A stretch of DNA of 28,535 bases from CAYVSP01 sp964453655 (GCA_964453655.1 CAYVSP010000010.1:1-28535); one strand, 5' to 3'. Shown: positions 15,251-23,594, numbered from the stretch's first letter. Made by a program: numbers and translations. Notes: generated by a model not told the origin, from the sequence alone.

Positions 15251-16194
15251 GCCGGTTCTTCCAAATATTTCCGTATCATCAGGGCCGCCGTGGCGCCTTC
15301 GCCTACGGCGCTGGCCACTTGCATTGTGGCACCAGAGCGGATATCGCCAGCTGCAAACACGCCTTTCATATTGGTGTGCAATGTAGCGTCAGTCTTAACA
15401 AAGCCAATCTCATCCAGCGCAATGGGTGAGCCTTTAAGAAATTGGCTGTTCGGGGATAAGCCCACGAACACGAACACACCATCGGTTGCAAAGTCTACCT
15501 TCTTCCCGCTTGTTTTATCAGTACCAATAACTTTAGAAACCTTGTTGTCCTCACCTGCTATCTCATCTGTTGTGGTATTAAAGTGAACTGTAATCTTATC
15601 CTTATGTTTTTCCAGCTCATGCTCCAGTACATCAGAAGCTCGCAGTTTATCGCTGCGCACTAAAATGTCTATATGGGAAGCAAATCTAGTTAGAAAAATT
15701 GACTCCTGGATAGCTGAATTGCCGCCACCTACTACTACTAACTGTTTATCGCGGTAAAAGGCGCCGTCGCAGGTTGCACAATAATGCACGCCCCGTGCGT
15801 AAAACTCCTGCTCACCAGGTACACCAATTTTCTTATAGTCGCTGCCGGTGGCTATCAACACCGCCCTAGCATAGTAGTCACCGCTAGTTGTCGCTAAATG
15901 TTTATACTCACCCTCATCCTTGACGCTAATTACTTCGCCAAGCTCAATAAGCGCTCCGAAGCGTTCAGCCTGCTTTTGGAGGTTGTCAGCCAGTTCTAAG
16001 CCGGAGATGCCTTTAGGAAAGCCCGGATAGTTATCTACCCAATCCGTTACTGCCGCTAAGCCGCCAATCACCCCCTTTTCAAACAAAACCGTATCAATAT
16101 CCTCACGGGTGGTATATAGCGCCGCTGACAGCGCTGCCGGCCCCGCCCCAATTATGACTAGCTCGTGCTTATTTTTACTTTCGTTCATTCTCAT
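15247..16194 (-). CDS. trxB: thioredoxin reductase (NAD(P)H-dependent flavoprotein)
   Basis: A 315-aa low-molecular-weight thioredoxin reductase, moving electrons from NAD(P)H through FAD to a CxxC pair and on to thioredoxin/glutaredoxin-like proteins. The FAD loop is IIGAGPAAL (14-22), the redox pair CATC (139-142) is followed by D-G-A-F-Y, the nucleotide loop is VVGGGNSAIQE (154-164), and the C-terminal FAD motif is GVFAAGDIR. The HRRxxxR segment that holds the NADPH 2'-phosphate in E. coli reads VRSDKLR, so NADPH preference may be weakened. ATG 16194 or ATG 16188 may start it: TAGAAT (16197-16202) would suit the second. The gene upstream encodes a glutaredoxin-like partner; a structured repeat lies between them. 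Confidence 0.95.
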   Translation of the reverse strand: MRMNESKNKHELVIIGAGPAALSAALYTTREDIDTVLFEKGVIGGLAAVTDWVDNYPGFPKGISGLELADNLQKQAERFGALIELGEVISVKDEGEYKHLATTSGDYYARAVLIATGSDYKKIGVPGEQEFYARGVHYCATCDGAFYRDKQLVVVGGGNSAIQESIFLTRFASHIDILVRSDKLRASDVLEHELEKHKDKITVHFNTTTDEIAGEDNKVSKVIGTDKTSGKKVDFATDGVFVFVGLSPNSQFLKGSPIALDEIGFVKTDATLHTNMKGVFAAGDIRSGATMQVASAVGEGATAALMIRKYLEEPA

Positions 16195-16223
16195 TCATTC
16201 TAAAGCTGAATTACTTACAGGCA

Positions 16224-16346
16224 AAATTTATTCTAGGTTGATGCAGTGCAAGGAAAAATTGAGTACTGCAGTGAGGCGTATTTGAAACATACGCTGAGCG
16301 AAGCACACAGATTTTGACGTAGCAATGCGCTGACTAGAATGAATTT
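16224..16346. repeat. structured intergenic element, copy A (grx-trxB)
   Basis: Outer arms AAATTTATTCTAG (16224-16236) and CTAGAATGAATTT (16334-16346) are complementary in 12 of 13 positions. Inside is a core shared with the element at 23622-23790: GATGCAGTGCAAGGAAAA (16240-16257) on the left and TTTTGACGTAGCAATGCGC (16312-16330) on the right. A central hairpin GCGTATTTGAAACATACGC (16276-16294) sits between. The right arm overlaps the stop codon of the glutaredoxin-like gene. An alternative pairing exists: ATTCATTCTA (16193-16202), at the trxB start, is perfectly complementary to TAGAATGAAT (16335-16344), so the right arm has two possible partners. Confidence 0.75.
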
Positions 16347-16593
16347 AGCTGACTGCTGGAACTAATTGAGCTAAATTGTAGCCAACGACAACTTGTTTTG
16401 AGTCGTCTTGCTTGGTTACCACAGTTACCGGTACAGCTAGCTGGCCACTCATCTGATAAGCTTCAGCCTGACGCTCAGGCTGTGTGTCCAAATTGACCTC
16501 GTCGTAGTTGTACCCCTTGGTCTGCAAGAATTTCTTCACCATGCCGCAGTAGGCACAGGTGTTGGTAGTAAAAATAGTAATGTTTTTGACCAT
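16345..16593 (-). CDS. glutaredoxin-like (NrdH/thioredoxin-fold) protein
   Basis: An 82-aa thioredoxin-fold protein starting MVKNITIFTTNTCAYCG, with the redox pair CAYC at 13-16, the cis-Pro in AVPVTVV and a C-terminal VVGYNLAQL segment like that of NrdH/glutaredoxins. It would reduce disulfides in target proteins, most likely recharged by the thioredoxin reductase encoded next downstream. The frame stays open 24 codons further up, but ATG 16593 is chosen because AAAGGA lies about 9 nt upstream and a perfect -10 box is inside the would-be extension. Its stop codon overlaps the right arm of a structured repeat, so the two redox genes are separated by 150 bases and that element. Confidence 0.9.
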   Translation of the reverse strand: MVKNITIFTTNTCAYCGMVKKFLQTKGYNYDEVNLDTQPERQAEAYQMSGQLAVPVTVVTKQDDSKQVVVGYNLAQLVPAVS

Positions 16594-16635
16594 AGTTGCT
16601 TTCCTTTTGCTATTTGATTTTTTCTTATCGCTTCT

Positions 16636-16665
16636 ATTATATATAGCGCATTCACCGCAATGCAA
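16636..16665 (-). promoter_or_regulatory. promoter of the glutaredoxin-like gene
   Basis: On the minus strand TTGCAT (16660-16665), an 18-base spacer, then TATAAT (16636-16641). The predicted transcription start is near 16629, giving a leader of about 36 nt with an AAAGGA ribosome site. This fixes ATG 16593 as the start. The stretch between this promoter and the FKBP stop (16666-16756) shows nothing else. Confidence 0.65.
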
Positions 16666-16756
16666 TACCCTATATGTTGTGTTAATGACAGCCGTTTAAG
16701 GTGTTGTTTTTTCCTTTACTTCTTATGTTTATTTATGAGCCTCTCGCACGGTTCGC

Positions 16757-17287
16757 TTATGGATTTTGCACGCTTGTTAGTTCAATGTCAAATACTAAGT
16801 CAGCGTTAGGCGGAATATTGGAGCCCGGCGGCGGATTTGCTCCGTAAGCAAGGCTAGCTGGTATCAGTAAACGCCTGGTGCCGCCGACTTTCATACCGGG
16901 CACGCCTTGCGACCAACCTGGAATTACACCGTTTAAAGGAAACTGGACTGGCTGTCCGCTGTCATGCGAACTCTGAAATATGACGCCAGTAGCGGCAACC
17001 GCTCCGGTATAATGAGCCGTTACGGTTGCATTGGGCTTAACCGTTTCGCCATTCCCTTCCTTTAAGTCGACGTTCTGTAGCTGTTCTATTTTGGGCATCG
17101 GTTGAAAATTATTTAGTTTAGTACCTTCCAAAGTATTTCCTTTCGTTTGACTTTGTGTAGTTTGACTTTCATCCTTGTGGTGAAACATTTGCCAGATAAC
17201 GACGCCACTGAAGCCAAGTGATGTAACTAAAAATAATAAAGCTAATATAGTTGCAAAAATTCTATGACTAAGCTTCGTTTTGGCCAA
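16757..17287 (-). CDS. membrane-anchored FKBP-type peptidyl-prolyl cis-trans isomerase
   Basis: A 176-aa protein. Residues about 9-34 are a hydrophobic anchor (uncleaved signal or N-terminal membrane segment, no lipobox), then a Gln/Thr-rich linker, then an FKBP domain from about 75 to the end: VTAHYTGAV, GVIPGWSQGVPGMKVGG with the Trp of the binding pocket, RRLLIPASLAYG, and LVFDIEL. The Asp that usually follows the phenylalanine in the F-D-S-S turn is replaced (IFQSS). It should help fold proteins on the outer face of the membrane. The start codon is TTG at 17287, preceded by a strong AAGGAGG ribosome site at 5-nt spacing. It follows a NUDIX gene by 41 bases. Confidence 0.92.
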   Translation of the reverse strand: MAKTKLSHRIFATILALLFLVTSLGFSGVVIWQMFHHKDESQTTQSQTKGNTLEGTKLNNFQPMPKIEQLQNVDLKEGNGETVKPNATVTAHYTGAVAATGVIFQSSHDSGQPVQFPLNGVIPGWSQGVPGMKVGGTRRLLIPASLAYGANPPPGSNIPPNADLVFDIELTSVQNP

Positions 17288-17328
17288 TTTACCCTCCTTG
17301 AGTATGCGGTTTAGTATACCAAATGATC

Positions 17329-17769
17329 CTAAAGTTTTACTGGATTGTCCGGAAAGCCGTCTTTCAGGGCTTTAACTAGTGCTGTCTGCAAGGCCGGTGT
17401 TCTAAACTGGACCTTGGAAAAGTTCTGAGTATACAACCAAACTGGTGTATGAATATTCATGTCTAAGCGATTCATTAGTCCCTCTTCTGATGCTTCGCCA
17501 ATTGCCACACCACCATGCGAGGCCACCTTACATAAATAAATATACTGTGAGTTATAAGGCGCTTCGTATTCTTCGGTAAAGACAAGCCGAGCTTCCGTTA
17601 CTTCAAGACCAGTTTCTTCCTCAATTTCTCGCCTTAAAGCTTGCTCTAAGGTTTCACCCTCATTTACTCGGCCACCGACAAGCGTAAAGTATTGGCTGCC
17701 GTACTTGTCTCGGTGCATAACAAGCATCTTGTCGTTTTCTAGAATAATAGCGCGAACGGCTTTTCCCAT
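17329..17769 (-). CDS. NUDIX hydrolase
   Basis: A 146-aa NUDIX enzyme, distinct from the one beside ppa. The box starts VGGRVNEGETLEQ and ends RREIEEETGLEV, complete for metal binding. The N-terminal KAVRAIILENDKMLVMH and the aromatic-rich middle (Y-N-S-Q-Y-I-Y-L-C) are typical of MutT/8-oxo-dGTP-like or generic NUDIX proteins; the substrate cannot be assigned. It lies 16 bases downstream of the ABC transporter. TATACT ends only 6 nt before the ATG, so besides read-through it may be made from its own leaderless transcript. Confidence 0.92.
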   Translation of the reverse strand: MGKAVRAIILENDKMLVMHRDKYGSQYFTLVGGRVNEGETLEQALRREIEEETGLEVTEARLVFTEEYEAPYNSQYIYLCKVASHGGVAIGEASEEGLMNRLDMNIHTPVWLYTQNFSKVQFRTPALQTALVKALKDGFPDNPVKL

Positions 17770-17775
17770 GGCTCA

Positions 17776-17781
17776 AGTATA
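17776..17781 (-). promoter_or_regulatory. putative -10 box of the second NUDIX gene
   Basis: TATACT on the minus strand, ending 6 nt before ATG 17769, in the 16-base gap after the ABC transporter. No Shine-Dalgarno at normal spacing is present. Geometry predicts a leaderless mRNA. Confidence 0.4.
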
Positions 17782-17785
17782 TCCC

Positions 17786-19570
17786 TTATGCGGCTATTTC
17801 AAACTGACGCAGCTTCTTACGCGTCGTCTCAGTCTTTTTACCGTGCTGGAGCTGAAGTAGTTGATCATAGATACCGCCGCTTCTAGCTAGCTCGCTTGGC
17901 GTGCCGATTTCATCAACTGTTCCATTTTTAAGTGTAATTATCTGGTCAACATGCTGGATAGTACTTAACCGGTGAGCAATAATTATGGTTGTACGCTCCT
18001 TCATAAGACGCTGCAGGGCTTCCTGCACCATTACTTCGCTGCGACTATCCAAACTGCTGGTGGCTTCATCTAGTACTAAGATAGGCGCATCTTTTAGAAG
18101 AGCCCGGGCAATGGCTATGCGCTGCTTCTGGCCGCCGGACAGCTTTAAGCCGCGCTCGCCTATTTCCGTTTCATAGCCCTTTTCCAGTTTTTCGATAAAT
18201 TCATGAGCATTAGCAGCCTTTGCGGCAGCTTGAATTTCCTTATCCGATGCATTCGGCATTGCGTAGCTGATGTTTTCTCTAATTGTGCCGCTGAATAATG
18301 CCGGATCTTGGAAGACCACGCCAATGTTCTGACGTAAGCTTTGCTGCGTAACGCTATTTACGTCTTGTTCGTCTATCAAAATCTGGCCTTGTTCGGGCTC
18401 ATATAGACGCAGTAGTAGGTTGGTGAGCGTAGTTTTACCTTCGCCGCTTTCGCCAACCAACGCTATCTTGGTGTCCGGCTTTATTACAAAATCAATGTTT
18501 TTAAGGACCGACTGATTTTGGTCATAGCTAAATGAAACTTGCTTGAAAGCAATTTCACCAGTGCGCACTTCCAGTTCCTTAGCACCTGTTTTATCCTTGA
18601 TTTCGGGCTGTTCATCCATAACGGCAAAGTAATCTTTACTATTAGCGACCGCCCGCTGGGTGCGGTCCACCAAGAAGCTGATGCTAAAAATTGGTATGCG
18701 GATAAGCATCGAGTATTGAATCAACAGGACCATGGTGCCGATGGAATAGACTCCTCGAGCGGTTTCCACAAAGATGTACATGAATACCGCAAAGAAGATG
18801 ACAGACAAGACTGCGCGCCGTTTATTGTCCTGACGGTGCCAGTATTGGCTTTGCGGCTTGACGGTTTCAACAGCATGCTCCAGCTTTTTATCAAAGAATT
18901 TAAGCTCACGGACTTCCTGTATAAAGCTCTTGACCACTTTTACCTGGCTAACCGACTCGGCAAAACGGCCGCTGGCAACATCAAGGTCCTCATTTATTTC
19001 CTTTTGATATTTTTGCCACTTATTACTGGTCTTAGCGGTCATCCATATAAAAATTGGATAAAGCGTAGCTAGCATGAGTGCCACCGGCCAGGCGTAATAA
19101 GCAACTATTATGAGCGTGAATACCGTACTAAAAATAAATTGCAAAAAGTTATTACTGAACATCTGGACAAAATCACCGATATCCTGAATACCGCGGCTCA
19201 TACGGTTGATAATGGTGCCAGTTAATTCGGTATCGAAATAGCGCTGCGGCAGACTGAGTAAATGCTGGTAGTAACGTTTGCTCAACAGCTGCCTAAGCTT
19301 GATGGACATCACGTCGCCCCAATAACCGCTGATATTGCCAAAAAAGGTCTGTCCAATGTCAGTCAGAAAAATAAGAAAGGCTAGCAAAGCAACAATTTCC
19401 ACATCCGGATGACCATTTTTTATGCCTGCAGTAATATGGTCTATGGCGCTTTTTGTTAGCAGCGGTACAAGCTGGCTCATTGCTGCCAGTAGAATCGTCA
19501 TTATCGCAATGGCCACGTAATAGCGCCACAAACTGGAGGTTGATTTTAGAATTCGAAAAATATGCTTCAC
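17786..19570 (-). CDS. ABC exporter, fused permease and ATPase (half-transporter)
   Basis: A 594-aa type IV-fold (ABCB/MsbA-like) exporter half that should act as a dimer. Residues 1-305 hold about six membrane helices with the cytoplasmic loop motif RYFDTELTGTIINRMSRG. The ATPase follows: A-loop Tyr near 349, Walker A GESGEGKT (373-380; the usual second Ser is Glu), Q-loop Q421, signature LSGGQ (477-481), Walker B ILVLDE (497-502) and H-loop H533. Substrate (lipid, peptide or drug) is unknown. The start is GTG at 19570, just 2 bases after the pheT stop, so it belongs to the pheS-pheT transcript. The C-terminal tail is basic (T-R-K-K-L-R). Confidence 0.95.
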   Translation of the reverse strand: MKHIFRILKSTSSLWRYYVAIAIMTILLAAMSQLVPLLTKSAIDHITAGIKNGHPDVEIVALLAFLIFLTDIGQTFFGNISGYWGDVMSIKLRQLLSKRYYQHLLSLPQRYFDTELTGTIINRMSRGIQDIGDFVQMFSNNFLQFIFSTVFTLIIVAYYAWPVALMLATLYPIFIWMTAKTSNKWQKYQKEINEDLDVASGRFAESVSQVKVVKSFIQEVRELKFFDKKLEHAVETVKPQSQYWHRQDNKRRAVLSVIFFAVFMYIFVETARGVYSIGTMVLLIQYSMLIRIPIFSISFLVDRTQRAVANSKDYFAVMDEQPEIKDKTGAKELEVRTGEIAFKQVSFSYDQNQSVLKNIDFVIKPDTKIALVGESGEGKTTLTNLLLRLYEPEQGQILIDEQDVNSVTQQSLRQNIGVVFQDPALFSGTIRENISYAMPNASDKEIQAAAKAANAHEFIEKLEKGYETEIGERGLKLSGGQKQRIAIARALLKDAPILVLDEATSSLDSRSEVMVQEALQRLMKERTTIIIAHRLSTIQHVDQIITLKNGTVDEIGTPSELARSGGIYDQLLQLQHGKKTETTRKKLRQFEIAA

Positions 19571-19572
19571 AG

Positions 19573-22086
19573 TTAAATTCTTTCAGCTCCAAACAATTCT
19601 TTAGCAGCTTCGGCAATATCATCAAGTAATTTATTCACTTCTTCGTCAGTCAGAGTGCGTTCATAGGATGCAATCGATAGCCGCCAGGTCATATGCTTAT
19701 AATCAGCATCTTTTTGGTAAATATAGGTTGGCTCTAGGCTAGCAGTTGTGTTAGCTGGCTTGAGTTCTTCCAGTTTTTCACTAATCTGGGCAATAACTTC
19801 GCCATACTTTTTTGAGGCCGCTACTTTAAGCGTCATATCCTGTTCAACTTTAGGGAAGCGCGGCAAGGGATGATATGTCGGCTCCTTAGGCTGTGTTACA
19901 CCCAAATTTAATTCAAAACCGGCGGTATAATCTGGAAGCTTAAGGGCCGTACGAACCGATAATTTAAACTCGCCAATGACGCCCCATATCTGATTATCTT
20001 TAACTATTACTGCAGAGCGTTTTGGCTCGTATGGCGCGCTCAGCTGCAAACCCCACTCGTCCGAAGCTAGATCAAACTGCTCCATTGGTATTAAGTTTTT
20101 ATCGAGGTTATGATCAATCTGCTCAATATATTTACGTGCCAGATAAAACGGCGCTCCGGTTGGCAGATTTTTTGCCTCGCAGGCAACCACTAGAGCCAGA
20201 TGATTGTCCTCAAGCGGGATATTTGGCTCATCTTCATCCCATTCATCTTTATAGTGCACGTTGCCCAGCTCGAAAAGTGCAAACTTATCATAGCCGGCTT
20301 TAATATTGGTGTGAACTTTATCAAGTAAGCTTGGCGTAAGGCCTGTTCGATAATACTGTAAGTCTGGACTAAGCGCATTGCTCAATCGGTAGGCGTGCTT
20401 GGGATCTTGGCCGGCTTTCTTCAGTAGATTCATATGCACAAAGCTGTAAGTCAGTAATTCGTTAGCGCCAGCCTGGGTCAAACTATCACGAATCTCAGAT
20501 TTAAAACTATGAAGCGGATCTTTCTCGGTAGGCGTAATGTCACGCGAGGGAAGCGCTAAAGGCAAATGATCGTAGCCATAAAGCCGCCCGACTTCTTCAA
20601 CAACATCCTCTGGTAAATGGATGTCGGTTCGCCAAAATGGCGGTGTGACCGCTAGCTGTTTGCCGGCTGCTTTTAGAACTTTAAATTCGACATTTTCGAG
20701 CAGTTCGGCAATCTTTTTTTCATTTAAATTAAGGCCCAGCCGCTCATTAATGAAGCTGGCCCTCGCACGAACCGTTTTGGGTTGTTCTAACGTACCATGC
20801 ACATCCTTAACGCCACTGGCTTGCAGACCGCCCGCGTGTTCGCTTACTAGCTTCATCGCATAGCGTAATATTCGATCATTCTGTAGCTTGCTCTGTCCTT
20901 TATTAAATCTAGTAACGGCATCTGTAAATAAACCGTATTTCATAGCAGTTCTTCGGATGTTATACATGTCAAAGTTGGCGCACTCCAGAATAATGTTTTG
21001 GGTGTTTTCATCGACTTCCGTATTTGCCCCACCCATAATGCCGCCAACACCAACTGGCATCTTGTCAGTCGCAATCATAATAGCCGGCGCTGCAAATGTC
21101 ATCTTCTTGCCGTTTAATAGTGCCAATTCTTCACCGTTTTTGGCCACTCTGGCAATAAGTGTCGGTTTACTACCAGATAGCGCTTTGACTTTATCGTAAT
21201 CATACGCGTGCGTAGGTTGTCCGGTCAGATGCATAATGTAATTCGTGATGTCGACAATGTTGTTGATTGGCCTGATGCCAACGCGGCTAAGATCAGCTTG
21301 AATGTGCAAAGAACTCGGCGCAACCTTGATATTTTTCATGACTACCGCCATAAAACGAGGCACCAGTTTTTTATCTTCCACTTTGACCTCTAATGGTAAT
21401 GAGCTGGCATTTTCAAATTTCGGTTCTTCGCGGTACCAATCAGGACTTTTGAACGTAAGATGTTGAATACCAGCCAGCTCCCGAGCGACACCCAAAATGC
21501 CAAAACAATCAGGCCGATGCGTAAACATTTTGTTTTCAATATCAATAACAACGTCACCTTCCAGCCAGAGCGCCTTAGTAAGCAGTGTGCCTGCTGCTGT
21601 TCCTTCGGCTAGCTGATCTAACTGCAACTCTACAATCCCACTATGGTCGTCACTAATGCCAAGCTCAGCTGCACTAGCCAACATACCGTTACTGATTTCG
21701 CCTCGGATACTACGGCTTTCTAGTACCAGCGGATCCTTTTGTGCCGTGTTTGGAACCGTAACGCCGGGTGGCAACCAGACAGCGTACATACCCACTTTAA
21801 CGTTTGGCGCCCCACAGACAACTTGTACATGGCCCTTCTCGTCACGCTTCAGTCCTTTTACTTTTTTGCCGTCATCGATGCGGCAGATATGCAGCTTGTC
21901 GGCATTAGGATGCTTTTCGCAAGCAATAACACGCACCACCAGCGCGCCTTTTAGACGGGAACCCCAATCAATAACTTCCTCAATGCCGCCTAGCTGCGCG
22001 CCAATTTTATCAATCAATTCCTCTTTGGGCAGCTTTAGCAGATCCACATTACTGTAATACTGTGTCCAGTTTAGTGAGACTTTCAT
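19573..22086 (-). CDS. pheT: phenylalanyl-tRNA synthetase beta subunit
   Basis: The 837-aa large subunit of the (alpha-beta)2 PheRS, with editing and tRNA-binding functions. In order: an EMAP-type tRNA-binding domain (about 45-150, with VVCGAPNVKVG), the B3/4 editing domain with VGIRPINNIVDITNYIM, the B5 domain with EDVVEEVGRLYGYD, the inactive class II-like core, and the C-terminal anticodon-binding FDX-ACB domain starting HPLPRFPKVEQD. Length is in the normal range (about 790-840). The ATG overlaps the stop of a small NDT-like gene by 4 nt (ATGA); that gene separates it from pheS, an unusual arrangement. Confidence 0.98.
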   Translation of the reverse strand: MKVSLNWTQYYSNVDLLKLPKEELIDKIGAQLGGIEEVIDWGSRLKGALVVRVIACEKHPNADKLHICRIDDGKKVKGLKRDEKGHVQVVCGAPNVKVGMYAVWLPPGVTVPNTAQKDPLVLESRSIRGEISNGMLASAAELGISDDHSGIVELQLDQLAEGTAAGTLLTKALWLEGDVVIDIENKMFTHRPDCFGILGVARELAGIQHLTFKSPDWYREEPKFENASSLPLEVKVEDKKLVPRFMAVVMKNIKVAPSSLHIQADLSRVGIRPINNIVDITNYIMHLTGQPTHAYDYDKVKALSGSKPTLIARVAKNGEELALLNGKKMTFAAPAIMIATDKMPVGVGGIMGGANTEVDENTQNIILECANFDMYNIRRTAMKYGLFTDAVTRFNKGQSKLQNDRILRYAMKLVSEHAGGLQASGVKDVHGTLEQPKTVRARASFINERLGLNLNEKKIAELLENVEFKVLKAAGKQLAVTPPFWRTDIHLPEDVVEEVGRLYGYDHLPLALPSRDITPTEKDPLHSFKSEIRDSLTQAGANELLTYSFVHMNLLKKAGQDPKHAYRLSNALSPDLQYYRTGLTPSLLDKVHTNIKAGYDKFALFELGNVHYKDEWDEDEPNIPLEDNHLALVVACEAKNLPTGAPFYLARKYIEQIDHNLDKNLIPMEQFDLASDEWGLQLSAPYEPKRSAVIVKDNQIWGVIGEFKLSVRTALKLPDYTAGFELNLGVTQPKEPTYHPLPRFPKVEQDMTLKVAASKKYGEVIAQISEKLEELKPANTTASLEPTYIYQKDADYKHMTWRLSIASYERTLTDEEVNKLLDDIAEAAKELFGAERI

Positions 22087-22532
22087 GTTGCTGCCGCCGT
22101 TTTTTGCTTCAGGAACGTTTGAATATCGGGGAATATATCTTCAAGCATCAGGTAAAGCGTCTCGTACTTTTCCGGTTTACCAATACCGTAACATTTCTTG
22201 CCCATACCAAATGCAACACCTAGCTCCATATGACCAGACAGGCCCGCTGGAAATACTAATATCATCTCTTTCGAGTTTCTAAGTCCATCCATATCATTTT
22301 CATAGATTTTTCTAAAAGTAGGATTGTTCTGCCAATTTTCTGTTGTCTCTAGATTCTTCATAAAAGATTCAACGTCTGCGTTTTGGGCTGTATCAATCCA
22401 TACACCATCACCATCATAGGCATTATCAATAAAGCAATAAGCTGTTTTATCGCTATTTCTAATAGTTTTCAAAGCTTTCCTAATATTCTTATGGTTGCGC
22501 CAGCGCCCGGCAACAAAATAGTCATATCTCAT
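22083..22532 (-). CDS. nucleoside 2-deoxyribosyltransferase-like protein
   Basis: A 149-aa Rossmann-like protein resembling the nucleoside 2-deoxyribosyltransferase (NDT) superfamily: an N-terminal strand YDYFVAGRWR, a central helix-rich region, then D-G-L-R-N-S-K-E-M-I-L-V-F-P-A-G and SGHMELGVAFGMGKKCYGIG. The Glu103 in M-E-L-G-x-A matches the catalytic Glu position of NDTs, and the G-K-K-C strand follows as expected. Family members exchange or hydrolyse N-glycosidic bonds of (deoxy)nucleosides or nucleotides; some only bind nucleotides. It is wedged between pheS and pheT with ATGA overlaps on both sides, so it must be co-translated with them. Family assignment is from pattern only. Confidence 0.65.
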   Translation of the reverse strand: MRYDYFVAGRWRNHKNIRKALKTIRNSDKTAYCFIDNAYDGDGVWIDTAQNADVESFMKNLETTENWQNNPTFRKIYENDMDGLRNSKEMILVFPAGLSGHMELGVAFGMGKKCYGIGKPEKYETLYLMLEDIFPDIQTFLKQKTAAAT

Positions 22533-23584
22533 GAGAATTGCCTCAAAAAATCTAGTTTGCCGCTCTCAAAGTGCCGGACATCTTCAATGCCATATTTGAG
22601 CATTGCCAGTCGTTCCAAGCCAAAGCCGCCGGCAAAGCCAGTGTATTGCTCTGGATCTATGCCGCCCATTTTAAGTACGTTAGGATGGATCATGCCGCAG
22701 CCGCCCAGCTCTATCCAGCCAGAATAACTGCAGATATTACAGCCTTTCTGATCGCAGAAAATGCAGCTGGCGGCGAATTCAAAACTTGGCTCGGTGAACG
22801 GGAAGTAAAACGGCTGCGTCTTAACTTTAATTTCTTTTCCGTAATAGCTGGTCAGCCAGGCTTGGATGGTAGCAATCAAATTACCGGCATGGATTTTCTT
22901 ATCTATGTAACTGATTTCTACCTGATAGAACGTATGTTCATGGCGCGCGTCAACGTCTTCGTTGCGGAATGTCCGTCCGGTATAGACAACGGCTATCGGC
23001 TTACCTTGTTCCAAATTCTTTTTGTACTTTTTCTGCAGGCGGTTTTGCATGGTGCTGACATGGGCTGGCGCCACAAAAGGCTTACCATTTTTATCCTTTT
23101 CAACCGTTACAAAAGTATCGTAATCATCTCGTGCCGGATGTCCCTCCGGAAAATTCAAGCTAGTGAACATGTGCCAGTCATCATCCAGCTCACGTGCCGA
23201 CAAGTGCACAAAGCCCATGCGTGAAAAAATGTCTATGTGGATTTCCAATTCACTCATCAATGGGTGCTTGCTGCCAAGTTCACTACTCAGCAGCTTCGGT
23301 CGTTTTTCTGGTGTCTGGTTCACGTCAAAAGGGGCCGTTACGTCAATTGGCGCCAGTTCTTCGGCTGTTTTGGTATGCTCAGCGACAAGTTTTTCAAGTT
23401 CCTGTTTGAGCATGTTTACTTCTTTGCCGAATTGAGCACGCTGCGAAGGCTTAAGACCTGGTATTTCAGCATATAAGGCCCTTAGCTCAACTGCCTTTAA
23501 TATGTCGGTCTTTTGAGCCAATTTCTTAAGCCGTAGCTTAAGTTCTTTGGCAACCTCAGCAATCCGTTTGTTCTTGTAAGCCAT
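22529..23584 (-). CDS. pheS: phenylalanyl-tRNA synthetase alpha subunit
   Basis: The 351-aa catalytic subunit that attaches Phe to tRNA-Phe. It has an N-terminal coiled-coil (residues about 1-85), then the class II core: HPLMSELEIHIDIFSRMGF, motif 2 around YTGRTFRNEDVDARHEHTFY, the phenylalanine-binding segment FPFTEPSFEF, and motif 3 GGFGLERLAMLKYG. A Cys cluster C-x2-C-x4-C-x2-C sits before WIELGGCGMIHP and may bind zinc; similar clusters occur in some bacterial PheS. The ATG at 23584 lies only 10 nt from a perfect -10 box and has no Shine-Dalgarno, so its mRNA is predicted leaderless or nearly so. Confidence 0.98.
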   Translation of the reverse strand: MAYKNKRIAEVAKELKLRLKKLAQKTDILKAVELRALYAEIPGLKPSQRAQFGKEVNMLKQELEKLVAEHTKTAEELAPIDVTAPFDVNQTPEKRPKLLSSELGSKHPLMSELEIHIDIFSRMGFVHLSARELDDDWHMFTSLNFPEGHPARDDYDTFVTVEKDKNGKPFVAPAHVSTMQNRLQKKYKKNLEQGKPIAVVYTGRTFRNEDVDARHEHTFYQVEISYIDKKIHAGNLIATIQAWLTSYYGKEIKVKTQPFYFPFTEPSFEFAASCIFCDQKGCNICSYSGWIELGGCGMIHPNVLKMGGIDPEQYTGFAGGFGLERLAMLKYGIEDVRHFESGKLDFLRQFS

Positions 23585-23594
23585 CTTGTAGCAA

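Noticed and set aside
16224..16346. Integron attC site
   Set aside because: It is an imperfect palindrome of about the right size, but the arms lack the GTTRRRY/RYYYAAC core sites and no integrase or cassette array is present.
16594..16665. N-terminal extension of the glutaredoxin-like protein (24 more residues)
   Set aside because: The extension contains the TATAAT promoter box and Lys/Ser-rich filler; ATG 16593 has a proper ribosome site and starts the fold.
18539..19072. 177-aa open frame on the + strand opposite the ABC transporter
   Set aside because: Antisense to a complete exporter gene with all its motifs; composition (many His/Asn/Gln) is typical of a shadow frame.
22571..23224. 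217-aa open frame on the + strand opposite pheS
   Set aside because: Lies wholly inside the clear pheS gene on the other strand, with no ribosome site and no protein-like motifs; a shadow frame.
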